Of a DNA stretch of 64,000 nucleotides, positions 17,745 to 26,029 are shown one piece after another. A program made the translations under genes and the position numbers. Location of the stretch: the NCBI RefSeq assembly GCF_000091305.1, contig NC_013929.1:3038001-3102000 (forward strand). The letters are read 5' to 3'. Origin of the DNA: Streptomyces scabiei 87.22. Its GTDB lineage: Bacteria > Actinomycetota > Actinomycetes > Streptomycetales > Streptomycetaceae. Position 1 is the first letter of the stretch. The number at the start of each line of letters is the position of its first letter. The notes beneath the pieces were generated by a model, which did no database searches, had not been told where the DNA came from, and was given only the letters and a program-made list of their open reading frames with translations.

Positions 17745-19124
17745 TCAGAATCCGCCGCCGAAGTCCCCGCCTCCCCCGAAGTCCCCACCGCCGCCGAAGT
17801 CGCCGCCTCCGAAGCCGCCGCCGAAGTCGTCCACGTCGAAGTCGGCGCCCGAGACGTCGCCACCGCCGTAGCCGGAGGCCGCGCCGAAGTCGCCGTAACC
17901 GGAGCCGTACATGGCCGCGTAGGACGGGGTGGCCATCATGCTGCCGAGCATCGTGCCGACGAGGAGGCCGGGGAGGAGACCGCCGCCGTAGTAGCCGCCC
18001 GCCCAGGGGCCGTAGGCCGGGCCCGCGTCCCAGTAGGGGCGACGCCCGCCGCCGGCCGTGTCCACCTCGCGGATCATGGGATCCCGGCCGTCGGAGAGAC
18101 GTGCCTGATCGGCGGCGCACACCGGGACCTCACGTTCGGCGCCGAGGCCGGGGGTCCACGGGACGTCCGCGACGGACGGGCCGTGGCGGGGGTCGAAGAA
18201 GCAAGGAGCCCGGCGTTCGGGGAGGGGGCGGCCCTCCCGGCGGGCGGCGAGCTGGGCGAGACAGAAGCGGCCGTCCTCCAGGGTCCTGGTGACGGCGCGG
18301 ACGTCCTCGGGCCGGACGGCCGCCGCCATCAGGGACTTGGCCTGCTCGTACGCGTCCAGGGCCCGTTCGTAGTCGGCGCGCATCGCGTCGTCCGCGCCCC
18401 GTTCGGCCGGATGGAAGTCCAGGCGGTCCAGTTCCTCGCCGAAGGCCGTGATGTCCTCGTCCACCACGACGGCGAGCCGGGCCAGTGCCTCGCGGCGTTC
18501 CTCCTCCTTGCGGCGGCGGTTGCGGCGCACCAGCGCGTACGCGCCCACGCCGCCCGCCGCGACGACCGCGCCCGCCACCGCCAGCGCGCCCGTGTCCACG
18601 CCCTGGTCGCCACCGCTCCAGCTCACCGGGGCCGTGCCGCCGGGGTTGCTGCGCAGGGCGTCGTCCACGAAGTCGTTGAGCTGGGCCTTCGGCTCGTCGA
18701 CGCCCTGGACCGCGGAGACCAGGTTCGCCACGGTCTGCCGGCTCAGCACACTGCTGTCGGCTCGGGCGTCGAAGCGGTCGCCGAGGCGGACGGCGTACAG
18801 GCCGGTCACTCCGGTCGCGGTGCGGAGGTTGCGGAAGAGGTCCTGGGTCGGGTAGCCGGCCGGGAGCACCGCCACGAGGACCGGCTCGTCGGCGTCCTGG
18901 ATCTTGTCGGCGAGGGCGTCGGCGTCCGCCCGGGAGAGCAGGCCGGAGGCGGCCGGGTCGACGTAGACGGGGCTCTCGCGCAGGGCCGCGGCCACGGTGG
19001 AGAGATCGGTGGCCGCGTGCGCGCCCGGCGCGGCGACCGTCAGCACCGCGAGGGCGGCGAGCGCCATGGCGGCGAACGGCATCATGAGGAGGCGGAACAG
19101 ACGTCGGACCGGTGCGCCTTTCAT
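17745..19124 (-). CDS. Membrane-anchored protein with C-terminal Gly/Asp/Phe repeats, function unknown
   Basis: A 459-residue protein of unknown function. It begins with a signal/membrane segment (MKGAPVRRLFRLLMMPF through TVAAPGAHA), then an extracytoplasmic domain (ESPVYVDPAASGLLSRADAD, VLVAVLPAGYPTQDLFRNLR) that loosely resembles TPM-type domains. A second membrane helix (ALAVAGAVVAAGGVGAYALV) and a basic stop (RRNRRRKEEERRE) follow, then a cytoplasmic helical part with LPERRAPCFFDPRHGPS. The C terminus is a Gly/Tyr-rich hydrophobic stretch ending in repeats of DFGGGG. GAAGG lies close upstream of ATG 19124. The protein stands alone, convergent with the trypsin gene. The assignment as a TPM relative is weak. 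Confidence 0.7.
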   Translation of the reverse strand: MKGAPVRRLFRLLMMPFAAMALAALAVLTVAAPGAHAATDLSTVAAALRESPVYVDPAASGLLSRADADALADKIQDADEPVLVAVLPAGYPTQDLFRNLRTATGVTGLYAVRLGDRFDARADSSVLSRQTVANLVSAVQGVDEPKAQLNDFVDDALRSNPGGTAPVSWSGGDQGVDTGALAVAGAVVAAGGVGAYALVRRNRRRKEEERREALARLAVVVDEDITAFGEELDRLDFHPAERGADDAMRADYERALDAYEQAKSLMAAAVRPEDVRAVTRTLEDGRFCLAQLAARREGRPLPERRAPCFFDPRHGPSVADVPWTPGLGAEREVPVCAADQARLSDGRDPMIREVDTAGGGRRPYWDAGPAYGPWAGGYYGGGLLPGLLVGTMLGSMMATPSYAAMYGSGYGDFGAASGYGGGDVSGADFDVDDFGGGFGGGDFGGGGDFGGGGDFGGGF

Positions 19125-19282
19125 ACCTTCGAAGCTACCTCGATCGGCGCGCGAACGGACGATCCCGGTCCGTGACCCGATGGGAGCCGTCCGTCGACTT
19201 GGGCGGGCGCCCGGACGGCTGTACAACCGTTCGAGACGGGTGCGGCGCACGCACTCGGGACGACGGAAGTACGGGGGGCGCG

Positions 19283-19780
19283 ATGCTGCGGAGAGTTCTC
19301 GCGATCATGGGCGCGGTGGGCGGAGCGGTGCTGTTGAGCGGCTGCGGACCCGAGGTCCTGCCGCTGGCCGGCGTGACGGTGGACGACGCCGGATCGCCCC
19401 GGATCCTGGTCCGGCCGTGCGGGGACGCCGGCTACACGGCGCCGGCGCTCACGGGCTGGGCCGGCTCCTGGGAGGACGAGCCCGGCGCGGACGAGACGGA
19501 CACCACGGTCTGGGAGACGGACGGCGAGTGGTCGGGGGACGCGGATTTCCCGCTCTTCTCACCGCCGGCCGCGTGGGACGCCGAGACCCGGGGCGAGCAG
19601 CGGCTGCTCCCGGGCCACACCTACGCGTTCACGTTCTACGGCCACACCGACGACCAGGTGAACGGTGCCGTGACCTTCACCGGCTCCGACCTCGCGAGGC
19701 TGAAGCCGGGACGCGTGTGGGCCGACGACCGGGTCATGAGCGCGAAGGAGTTCGAGGAGCGCACCGAGCGGGCCTGCTGA
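19283..19780 (+). CDS. Small putative lipoprotein, function unknown
   Basis: A 165-residue protein with a type II signal: MLRRVLAIMGAVGGAVLLSG followed by the lipobox Cys (LLSGC). The mature part is acidic and Trp-rich (GWAGSWEDEPGADETDTTVW) with beta-type periodicity near GHTYAFTFYGHTDDQVNGAV. No family is recognised. It should be anchored outside the membrane. ATG 19283 follows a GGAAG-containing stretch. Divergent from the membrane protein gene at 17745-19124, with which it shares a 158-bp promoter region. Confidence 0.75.
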   Translation: MLRRVLAIMGAVGGAVLLSGCGPEVLPLAGVTVDDAGSPRILVRPCGDAGYTAPALTGWAGSWEDEPGADETDTTVWETDGEWSGDADFPLFSPPAAWDAETRGEQRLLPGHTYAFTFYGHTDDQVNGAVTFTGSDLARLKPGRVWADDRVMSAKEFEERTERAC

Positions 19781-19880
19781 CGGCTCCGGGCCGCGGGCGC
19801 CTCCCCGGCGACGGCCCCGGTGACCTCCCCGGCGGCACCCCGGACGGACCTTCGCCGCGTCCGTCCGGGGTGCCCGTCGG

Positions 19881-21485
19881 TCACTCCGCCGGTTCCACAC
19901 CCGCCCGCAGCAGCCCGTACGTGTAGGCGTCCTCCAGCGCCTGCCACGACGCGGCGATCACGTTGTCGGCGACCCCGACCGTGGACCACTCGCCCGTGCC
20001 GTCCGTCGTGGAGATGAGGACGCGGGTCGTGGAGTTGGTGCCGTGCTTGCCCTCCAGGATGCGCACCTTGTAGTCGACCAGCTCCAGCTTGGCGAGCTGG
20101 GGGTAGATCTTCTCCAGGGCGACCCGCAGGGCGCGGTCGAGGGCGTTGACCGGGCCGTTGCCCTCGGCCGTGGCGACGATGCGCTCGCTCCTGGACCACA
20201 GCTTGACGGTGGCCTCGTTGGCGTGGCTGCCGTCGGGGCGGTCCTCGACGATGGCCCGCCATGACTCGGTGCGGAAGTACCGCTGCGGCTTGCCCGCGAC
20301 CTCGTCGCGCAGCAGGATCTCGAAGCTCGCGTCGGCGGCCTCGTAGGTGTAGCCCTTGAGTTCGCGCTCCTTGACCCGCTCGACGACCCGGCCCACCAGC
20401 TCGCGGTCGTCGCCGAGGTCGACGCCCAGCTCCTTGCCCTTGAGCTCGATGGAGGCGCGGCCCGCCATGTCGGAGACGAGCATCCGCATGGTGTTGCCGA
20501 CCTGCTCGGGGTCGATGTGCTGGTACAGGTCCGGGTCGACCTTGATCGCGGAGGCGTGCAGGCCGGCCTTGTGCGCGAAGGCGGAGACACCGACGTACGG
20601 CTGGTGGGTGGAGGGGGTGAGGTTGACGACCTCGGCGATGGCGTGCGAGATGCGGGTCATGTCGCGCAGGCGGCCGTCGGGGAGGACCTTCTTGCCGTAC
20701 TTCAGTTCCAGGGCGGCGACGACCGGGAAGAGGTTGGCGTTGCCGACGCGCTCGCCGTAGCCGTTGGCGGTGCACTGGACGTGGGTGGCGCCGGCGTCGA
20801 CGGCGGCCAGGGTGTTGGCGACCGCGCAGCCGGTGTCGTCCTGGGCGTGGATGCCGAGGCGGGCGCCCGTGTCGGCGAGGACGGTGGCGACGACGGCCTG
20901 GACCTGGGCCGGCAGCATGCCGCCGTTGGTGTCGCAGAGGATCACGACGTCGGCGCCGGCCTCGGAGGCGGTGCGGACGACGGCCTTGGCGTACTCGGGG
21001 TTGGCGCGGTAGCCGTCGAAGAAGTGCTCGCAGTCGACGAAGACCCGGCGGCCCTGCGCGCGCAGGTGGGAGACGGTGTCGCGGACCATCTCCAGGTTCT
21101 CGTCGAGGGTGGTGCGCAGGGCCAGTTCCACATGACGGTCGTGGGACTTGGCGACCAGGGTGATCACCGGCGCGCCGGAGTCGAGCAGGGCCTTGACCTG
21201 CGGGTCCTCGCTCGCCCTGCCACCAGCGCGGCGGGTGGCGCCGAACGCGACCAGCTGGGCGTGCCGGAAGTCGATCTCCTTCTGGGCGCGGGCGAAGAAC
21301 TCGGTGTCGCGCGGGTTCGCACCGGGCCAGCCGCCCTCGATGAAGCCGACGCCGAAGTCGTCCAGGTGCCGTGCGATGGCCAGCTTGTCCGCGACCGTGA
21401 GGTTGATGCCCTCACGCTGGGCGCCGTCGCGCAGGGTGGTGTCGAAGACGTGGAACGAGTCGTCGAGTTCGCTGGTTTCCGTCAT
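19881..21485 (-). CDS. cimA: Citramalate synthase (CimA-type 2-isopropylmalate synthase homolog)
   Basis: A 534-residue enzyme of the HMG-lyase-like/LeuA family. The catalytic TIM barrel opens with FDTTLRDGAQREGINLTVAD and has FIEGGWPGANPRD, which matches the CimA branch rather than LeuA. HAQDDTGCAVANT and QCTANGYGERVGN are the metal and substrate regions, and the C-terminal regulatory domain runs from about residue 400. CimA condenses pyruvate with acetyl-CoA to citramalate, a threonine-independent route into isoleucine. ATG 21485 starts the conserved MTETSELDDSFHVFDTT. Upstream on the same strand lie a U-tailed terminator and a short Ile-Ile leader ORF, consistent with attenuation by isoleucine. 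leuB and ilvE lie about 8 kb away. Confidence 0.87.
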   Translation of the reverse strand: MTETSELDDSFHVFDTTLRDGAQREGINLTVADKLAIARHLDDFGVGFIEGGWPGANPRDTEFFARAQKEIDFRHAQLVAFGATRRAGGRASEDPQVKALLDSGAPVITLVAKSHDRHVELALRTTLDENLEMVRDTVSHLRAQGRRVFVDCEHFFDGYRANPEYAKAVVRTASEAGADVVILCDTNGGMLPAQVQAVVATVLADTGARLGIHAQDDTGCAVANTLAAVDAGATHVQCTANGYGERVGNANLFPVVAALELKYGKKVLPDGRLRDMTRISHAIAEVVNLTPSTHQPYVGVSAFAHKAGLHASAIKVDPDLYQHIDPEQVGNTMRMLVSDMAGRASIELKGKELGVDLGDDRELVGRVVERVKERELKGYTYEAADASFEILLRDEVAGKPQRYFRTESWRAIVEDRPDGSHANEATVKLWSRSERIVATAEGNGPVNALDRALRVALEKIYPQLAKLELVDYKVRILEGKHGTNSTTRVLISTTDGTGEWSTVGVADNVIAASWQALEDAYTYGLLRAGVEPAE

Positions 21486-21605
21486 GGTGTCAAGGCTCCT
21501 GCTGTTGGATCCCGCTGGATCTCGGTCTGTACCGGAATGACCGGCTCCACCGTCCCCAATGATCCCTCGCGCTGCGCTCCCGGCTGAAGGTGGGCCAGAA
21601 AAGCG

Positions 21606-21630
21606 AAAAACCCCTCGCGGGTGCGAGAGG
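21606..21630 (-). terminator. Rho-independent terminator in the cimA leader (attenuator candidate)
   Basis: Read on the minus strand, CCTCTCGC-ACCC-GCGAGGGG is followed by TTTTTCG. The stem has eight pairs, one of them G-U, and a true U tract, rare in this genome. It sits about 120 bp before the cimA start and 55 bp after the stop of a leader ORF, the classical attenuator geometry. Confidence 0.7.
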
Positions 21631-21685
21631 TCTGCGCGCGGGTCGAGAACGACGGTGTCCGCCCGTACCTGGTCGTACGTGGCGG

Positions 21686-21721
21686 TCACTGCGGACCGGC
21701 GCGCCTGCTGCCAATAATCAT
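21686..21721 (-). CDS. Putative cimA leader peptide MIIGSRRAGPQ
   Basis: An 11-codon frame reads MIIGSRRAGPQ, then TGA. Both isoleucines are encoded by ATT, a very rare codon in such GC-rich DNA, side by side at positions 2-3. Slow decoding under isoleucine shortage would stall the ribosome before the downstream terminator and let cimA be expressed. No good ribosome site precedes it, so a leaderless or near-leaderless transcript would be needed. It overlaps no other credible gene. The assignment rests on position and codon content only. Confidence 0.5.
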   Translation of the reverse strand: MIIGSRRAGPQ

Positions 21722-21863
21722 GGCGAACGAGAGCACGGGGGCAGTCTGGCACACACCGGTCCCGCGCTCACCGTCCGTCTCAGGATGCGAACAGCGTGCT
21801 GATCACCCGCCGGGACCGGGTCCTGGCCGCCGGACCCGGGGCGCGCTGGGGGCGCGGCCCGGC

Positions 21864-22577
21864 TCAGCCCAGGGACTCGTCGAGGAACTCCCGCACGTGC
21901 GCCAGGATCCGGGCGCGGTCCGTCCCGCGCAGTCCGATGGCCACATGGATGGAGAAGCCGTCGAGCAGGGCCCGCAGCCGCGCGGCGAACCGGTCCGGGT
22001 CGACCGCGCGGAACTCCCCCTTCGACACGCCTTCCGCGAGCAGGGCCACCAGGTCGCGGTGCCAGGCGCCCTCGATGGCGGCCTGGCGGTCGCGGGCGTC
22101 GTCGTCGGCGTTCTGCGACCGGTTCCAGACCTCCAGCCAGAGGGTCCAGTGGGGGTCGCGGTGGCCGTCGGGCACGTACAGGTCGACGTACGCCGCCAGC
22201 CGCTCGCGGACGGTCCCCGGGCGGGTGAGCAGCCGGGCGCGCTCCGCGCCGAGCCGGCCCTCGCTCCACTCCAGGGTCCGCAGCAGCAGCTCGTCCTTGG
22301 AGCGGAAGTAGTAGAGGAGATGGCCGCTGCTCATCCCGACCTCCCGGCCGAGCGCCGCCATGGTGAGCTTCTCCAGCCCCCGCTCGGCGATCATTCCCAT
22401 GGCCGCTTCGAGCACGTCCTCGCGGGGCGGGGCGCTGCCGCGTCGACGGGCGCCGCCCCGGCGGTCCGGCGGAGCCTGCGGCAGGTCCGGTGACGGGTGT
22501 GCGGACGCGTCCGGGGCGGTGTCCGGGATCGCGTCCGGCGACAGGTTCCGTGGCGGGGGCGGTGGTGGCGTGGTCAT
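21864..22577 (-). CDS. TetR-family regulator of the ureAB-ureC-aguA operon
   Basis: A 237-residue TetR-type repressor. A Pro-rich N-terminal extension of about 50 residues precedes the helix-turn-helix (EDVLEAAMGMIAERGLEKLT, MAALGREVGMSSGHLLYYFR). The C-terminal ligand domain contains WTLWLEVWNRSQNADDDARD, like the TetR_C domains of polyamine/choline-type (BetI-like) regulators. It starts 10 bp after the aguA stop and is the last gene of the operon. The likely operator is the perfect palindrome at 26030-26050 over the operon promoter, giving negative autoregulation with induction by a pathway compound. That link is inferred from layout. Confidence 0.88.
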   Translation of the reverse strand: MTTPPPPPPRNLSPDAIPDTAPDASAHPSPDLPQAPPDRRGGARRRGSAPPREDVLEAAMGMIAERGLEKLTMAALGREVGMSSGHLLYYFRSKDELLLRTLEWSEGRLGAERARLLTRPGTVRERLAAYVDLYVPDGHRDPHWTLWLEVWNRSQNADDDARDRQAAIEGAWHRDLVALLAEGVSKGEFRAVDPDRFAARLRALLDGFSIHVAIGLRGTDRARILAHVREFLDESLG

Positions 22578-22587
22578 CGTGACGTTT

Positions 22588-23634
22588 CTACCCGATGGCC
22601 GTCCTCGGCTGCTGCTGGGTGACGCAGTGGATGCCTCCGCCGCCCGCGAAGAGCGTGCGGGCGTCGACGAGCGTGACCGTCCGCTCCGGGAACAGCCGGC
22701 GGAAGATGCCGGCGGCGGTCTCGTCGCGCGGATCGTCGAAGCCGCACAGGACGACTCCGCCGTTGCAGAGGTAGTGGTTGATGTAGGAGTAGTCCGCCCA
22801 GCGGCCGTCGGCCTCCAGCACGGTCGGGGCCGGGACCTCCACCACCTCCAGGCGCCGCCCGCGCGCGTCGGTCGCGGCCCGGAGCAGCCCGATGATCTCC
22901 CGGGTGATCTCGTGGTCGGGGTGGGCGGGGTCCGGCTGGGAGTGGGCGACGACCACGCCGGGGCGCGCGAAGGCCGCCACGATGTCGACATGGCCGAGCG
23001 TGCCGAAGCCGTCCGGGGGATAGTCGCCGGTGAGGCCGCGCGGCAGCCAGATCGCCCTGCTGGTGCCGAGGTGGGCGTGGATCTCCGCCTCGGCCTCCTC
23101 ACGGGTCCAGCCGGGGTTGCGCTCCGGGCCGAGCTGCACGGTCTCGGTGAGCAGCACGGTGCCCTCGCCGTCGACATGGATCGCCCCGCCCTCGTTGACG
23201 AGCTTCGAGGTGTACGTCCGCGCGCCCGCGAGGTCCGCGACCTGCCCGGCGATCTCGGCGTCGTGCTCCCAGCGGGCCCAGGGCTGGGCTCCCCAGCCGT
23301 TGAACGTCCAGTCGACGGCGGCGAGTTCGCGCCCGTTCGTGAGGAAGGTCGGCCCGATGTCCCGCATCCAGGCGTCGTCCAGCGGGCGTTCGACGGTGTC
23401 GACGTCCTCGCCGAGCAGTGCGCGCGCCTGCCGCGACTGCCCCGGCCCGCACACCACGGTCACGGGTTCGAAGCGGCGGACGGCACGGGCGACCGTCGCC
23501 CAGGCGAGCCGGGCCTCCGCGAGGTCCACGGGGTCCTCGAAGGTCGGGTTCGGTCCGGGCCACGCCATCCAGGTGCGCTCGTGCGGAGCCCACTCGGGCG
23601 GCATGCGGAAACCGTCGGCGGCGGGTGTGGTCAT
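22588..23634 (-). CDS. aguA: Agmatine deiminase
   Basis: A 348-residue enzyme of the agmatine deiminase (PAD_porph) family, which converts agmatine to N-carbamoylputrescine and ammonia. Motifs seen: MPPEWAPHERTWMAWP at the start, DDAWMRDIGPTF (about 88), FNGWGAQPW, VNEGGAIHVDGEGTVLLTET (about 145), GHVDIVAAFARPG, and the catalytic Cys in GGGGIHCVTQQQP near the C terminus (about 336). GAGGAG overlapping the ureC stop is its ribosome site, so it is coupled to the urease-like genes. No N-carbamoylputrescine amidase (AguB) lies in the window, so the next step is unassigned; the adjacent urease-like hydrolase is a candidate. Confidence 0.9.
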   Translation of the reverse strand: MTTPAADGFRMPPEWAPHERTWMAWPGPNPTFEDPVDLAEARLAWATVARAVRRFEPVTVVCGPGQSRQARALLGEDVDTVERPLDDAWMRDIGPTFLTNGRELAAVDWTFNGWGAQPWARWEHDAEIAGQVADLAGARTYTSKLVNEGGAIHVDGEGTVLLTETVQLGPERNPGWTREEAEAEIHAHLGTSRAIWLPRGLTGDYPPDGFGTLGHVDIVAAFARPGVVVAHSQPDPAHPDHEITREIIGLLRAATDARGRRLEVVEVPAPTVLEADGRWADYSYINHYLCNGGVVLCGFDDPRDETAAGIFRRLFPERTVTLVDARTLFAGGGGIHCVTQQQPRTAIG

Positions 23635-23646
23635 GGGGGCGGCTCC

Positions 23647-25326
23647 TCAGAGGAAGTACAGGCGGTTGAGGGAGACCGACTCGGCGGGCTCGGAGTGCAG
23701 CGGCTCGCCGTCGAGGGTGACCAGGCCGGTGCGCTGGTCCACGTCGACGGATCCGGTGCGGGAGTTGAGCCGCAGGTCGGCCGGGCCGATCCCGCGCGTG
23801 CCGCGCACGGCGACCCTGCGTCGCCGGGTGGGCATCGAGTCGCCCCCCTGGTCGAGGGCGGCCCGGGCGACGAAAGCGACGGAGAGGTCGGCCGGGGTGG
23901 CGCCGTGCGCCCCGAACTGCGGCCCCAGCACGAGGGGTTCGCAGGTGTCGGTGGCCGCGTTCGGGTCACCGACGACGCCGTACGCCGGGAAGCCGGACTT
24001 GAGCACGAGCTGGGGCTTGGCCCCGAAGTACTCCGGCCGCCACAGCACGAGGTCCGCCAGCTTGCCGACCTCGATCGAGCCGATCTCGTGCGCGAGGCCG
24101 TGGGCGATGGCGGGGTTGACGGTCAGCTTGGCGATGTAGCGCAGGACGCGCTCGTTGTCGTGGCCCTCGTCCGGGGCGCCCCGCTCGGCCTTCATCTTCG
24201 CGGCCATCGCGAAGGTCCGGCGGACGGTCTCCCCCGCGCGGCCCATGCCCTGCGCGTCCGAGGAGGTGATGCCGATGGCGCCCAGGTCGTGCAGGACGTC
24301 CTCGGCCCCCATGGTCCCCGCGCGGATGCGGTCGCGGGCCAGGGCCGCGTCGCCGGGCAGGTCGGTCTTCAGTCCGTGGGCGGCGACGATCATCCCGTAG
24401 TGCTCGGCGACGGCGTCCCGGCCGAAGGGCAGGGTGGGGTTGGTGGAGGAGCCGATGACGTTCGGGACGCCGGCCATCTTCAGGACGTTCGGCACGTGCC
24501 CGCCGCCGCAGCCCTCGATGTGGAAGGCGTGGACCGTACGCCCCTCCAGCACCCGCAGGGTGTCCTCGACCGACAGGCACTCGTTCAGCCCGTCGCTGTG
24601 CAGGGCGACCTGGACGTCGTGCTCCTCGGCGACGCGCAGCGCCGTGTCCAGCGCCCGGGTGTGGGCGCCCATGTCCTCGTGCACCTTGAAACCACTGGCC
24701 CCGCCCTCGGCGAGCGCCTCCACCAGCGGGGCGTCGCCGGAGGAGGAACCCCGGGCGAGGAAGCCGATGTTGACCGGCCAGGCGTCGAAGGCGTTGAAGG
24801 CGTGGCGCAGCGCCCAGGGCGAGTTGACCCCGACGCCCCAGACGGGCCCGAACTCCTGCCCGATGATCGTCGTCACGCCGGAGGCGAGCGACGCCTCCAT
24901 GATCCGCGGCGAAAGGAGGTGGACATGGGTGTCGACGGCACCGGCGGTGGCGATCAGCCCCTCGCCGGACACGATGGACGTGCCCGTCCCGACGACCACG
25001 TCGACCCCGTCGAGGGTGTCGGGGTTCCCGGCCCGCCCGATCGCGCTGATCCGGCCCTCCCGGATGCCGATCGACACCTTGCGGATGCCCTGCACCGCGT
25101 CGATCACCACGACGTTGCTGATCACGACGTCGCAGGTCTCCCGGACGGCGGCCGCCTTGAGGTGCAGCCCGTCCCGCGCGGTCTTCCCGAAGCCGGCCAG
25201 GAACTCGTCGCCGTACCGCTGGGAGTCCGACTCGATCCGGATCACGAGCCCCGAGTCGCCGAGCCGGATCCGGTCGCCGGCCCGGGGGCCGTGGGTGGCG
25301 GCGTACGCGTACGGATCGACGCTCAT
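23647..25326 (-). CDS. ureC: Urease alpha-subunit homolog with altered flap (divergent UreC)
   Basis: A 559-residue UreC-family amidohydrolase. Metal-site residues match urease: His pair in DTHVH (about 131-133), bridging Lys in GFKVHEDMG (about 213), His in ALHSDGLNE (about 243), His in FHIEGCGGGH (about 270), Asp in SSDAQGMG (about 355). The mobile-flap motif, MVCHHL in true ureases, reads MIVAAHGL here (about 311-318), so the flap Cys and the neighbouring catalytic His are missing. The gene overlaps ureAB by 4 bp, and aguA follows after 12 bp. ureD, ureE, ureF and ureG are absent nearby. Urease activity is therefore doubtful; hydrolysis of a bulkier ureido compound is a reasonable alternative. 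Confidence 0.9.
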   Translation of the reverse strand: MSVDPYAYAATHGPRAGDRIRLGDSGLVIRIESDSQRYGDEFLAGFGKTARDGLHLKAAAVRETCDVVISNVVVIDAVQGIRKVSIGIREGRISAIGRAGNPDTLDGVDVVVGTGTSIVSGEGLIATAGAVDTHVHLLSPRIMEASLASGVTTIIGQEFGPVWGVGVNSPWALRHAFNAFDAWPVNIGFLARGSSSGDAPLVEALAEGGASGFKVHEDMGAHTRALDTALRVAEEHDVQVALHSDGLNECLSVEDTLRVLEGRTVHAFHIEGCGGGHVPNVLKMAGVPNVIGSSTNPTLPFGRDAVAEHYGMIVAAHGLKTDLPGDAALARDRIRAGTMGAEDVLHDLGAIGITSSDAQGMGRAGETVRRTFAMAAKMKAERGAPDEGHDNERVLRYIAKLTVNPAIAHGLAHEIGSIEVGKLADLVLWRPEYFGAKPQLVLKSGFPAYGVVGDPNAATDTCEPLVLGPQFGAHGATPADLSVAFVARAALDQGGDSMPTRRRRVAVRGTRGIGPADLRLNSRTGSVDVDQRTGLVTLDGEPLHSEPAESVSLNRLYFL

Positions 25327-26003
25327 CGGTCCGCCCCCAGGTATCCGCAGGCGGCGGCCCGGTGCAGGGCCTCCTCCCTGGCGCCCGGCGCGTCCAGCTC
25401 CCCGTCGACGAGACCGGCGAACCCGATCGCGACGCGGTCGCCCCCGATCGGCACGAGCCCGACCTCGACCCGCTCCCCCGGCCCGAACCGCACCGAGGAC
25501 CCGGCGGGGACCGCGAGCCGCATCCCGTACGCCGCCGCCCGAGCGAAGTCGAGCCGCGGGTTGGCCTCGAAGAAGTGGAAGTGGGAGGTGACCGAGACGG
25601 GCACGCCGGCGGTGTTGGTGACCGTCAGCCGCACGACGGCACCGGGATCCGCGTGCGCCGCGCCCGGCAGGAGCCCGCCGGGGCCCTGGTCCCCCGGTGC
25701 GCCGCCGACCGGGTCGGGGACCACGGCGAGCCGTGACCCGTCCTCGAACACCGCCTCGACGTGCACCTCCCTGACGACGTCCGCGACGCCCGGCAGCACG
25801 TCGTCGGGGCCGAGCAGGCTCCGCGCCCGGTCGATCGCCTCGGCGAGCCGCAGCCCGTCCCGCGCCGCCTCGCACACGGCGTCGGCGACGAGGGCGGTCG
25901 TCTCGGGCACGTTCAGCCGCAGGCCGCGCGCACGACGGGCCCGGGCCAGCTCGGCGGCGCCGAAGAGGAGCAGGCGGTCGCGTTCGGTGGGGGTCAGTCG
26001 CAT
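25323..26003 (-). CDS. ureAB: Fused urease gamma-beta subunit
   Basis: A 226-residue fusion. Residues 1-100 form the gamma (UreA) domain (MRLTPTERDRLLLFGAAELA, ALVADAVCEAARDG, LPGVADVVREVHVEAVFEDG). Residues from about 120 form the beta (UreB) domain (VRLTVTNTAGVPVSVTSHFH, FFEANPRLDFARAAAYGMRL, VGLVPIGGDRVAIGFAGLVD), joined by a Gly/Pro linker. It forms the structural trimer with UreC. The ribosome site AAGGAGGT before ATG 26003 is excellent. It is first in the operon, with an operator palindrome 28 bp upstream. UreAB fusions are known in a few bacteria; here the fusion accompanies the unusual UreC. Confidence 0.9.
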   Translation of the reverse strand: MRLTPTERDRLLLFGAAELARARRARGLRLNVPETTALVADAVCEAARDGLRLAEAIDRARSLLGPDDVLPGVADVVREVHVEAVFEDGSRLAVVPDPVGGAPGDQGPGGLLPGAAHADPGAVVRLTVTNTAGVPVSVTSHFHFFEANPRLDFARAAAYGMRLAVPAGSSVRFGPGERVEVGLVPIGGDRVAIGFAGLVDGELDAPGAREEALHRAAACGYLGADR

Positions 26004-26029
26004 GCGGCGACACCTCCTTGCGGTCCAGG

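Noticed and set aside
21490..21714. 74-codon minus-strand frame across the cimA leader
   Set aside because: It crosses the U-tailed terminator and has no ribosome site or domain; the 11-codon leader frame explains the region better.
23647..26003. Treating ureAB-ureC as an ordinary urea-degrading urease
   Set aside because: The flap Cys/His are replaced and accessory genes are missing, so a plain urease call would overstate the evidence.
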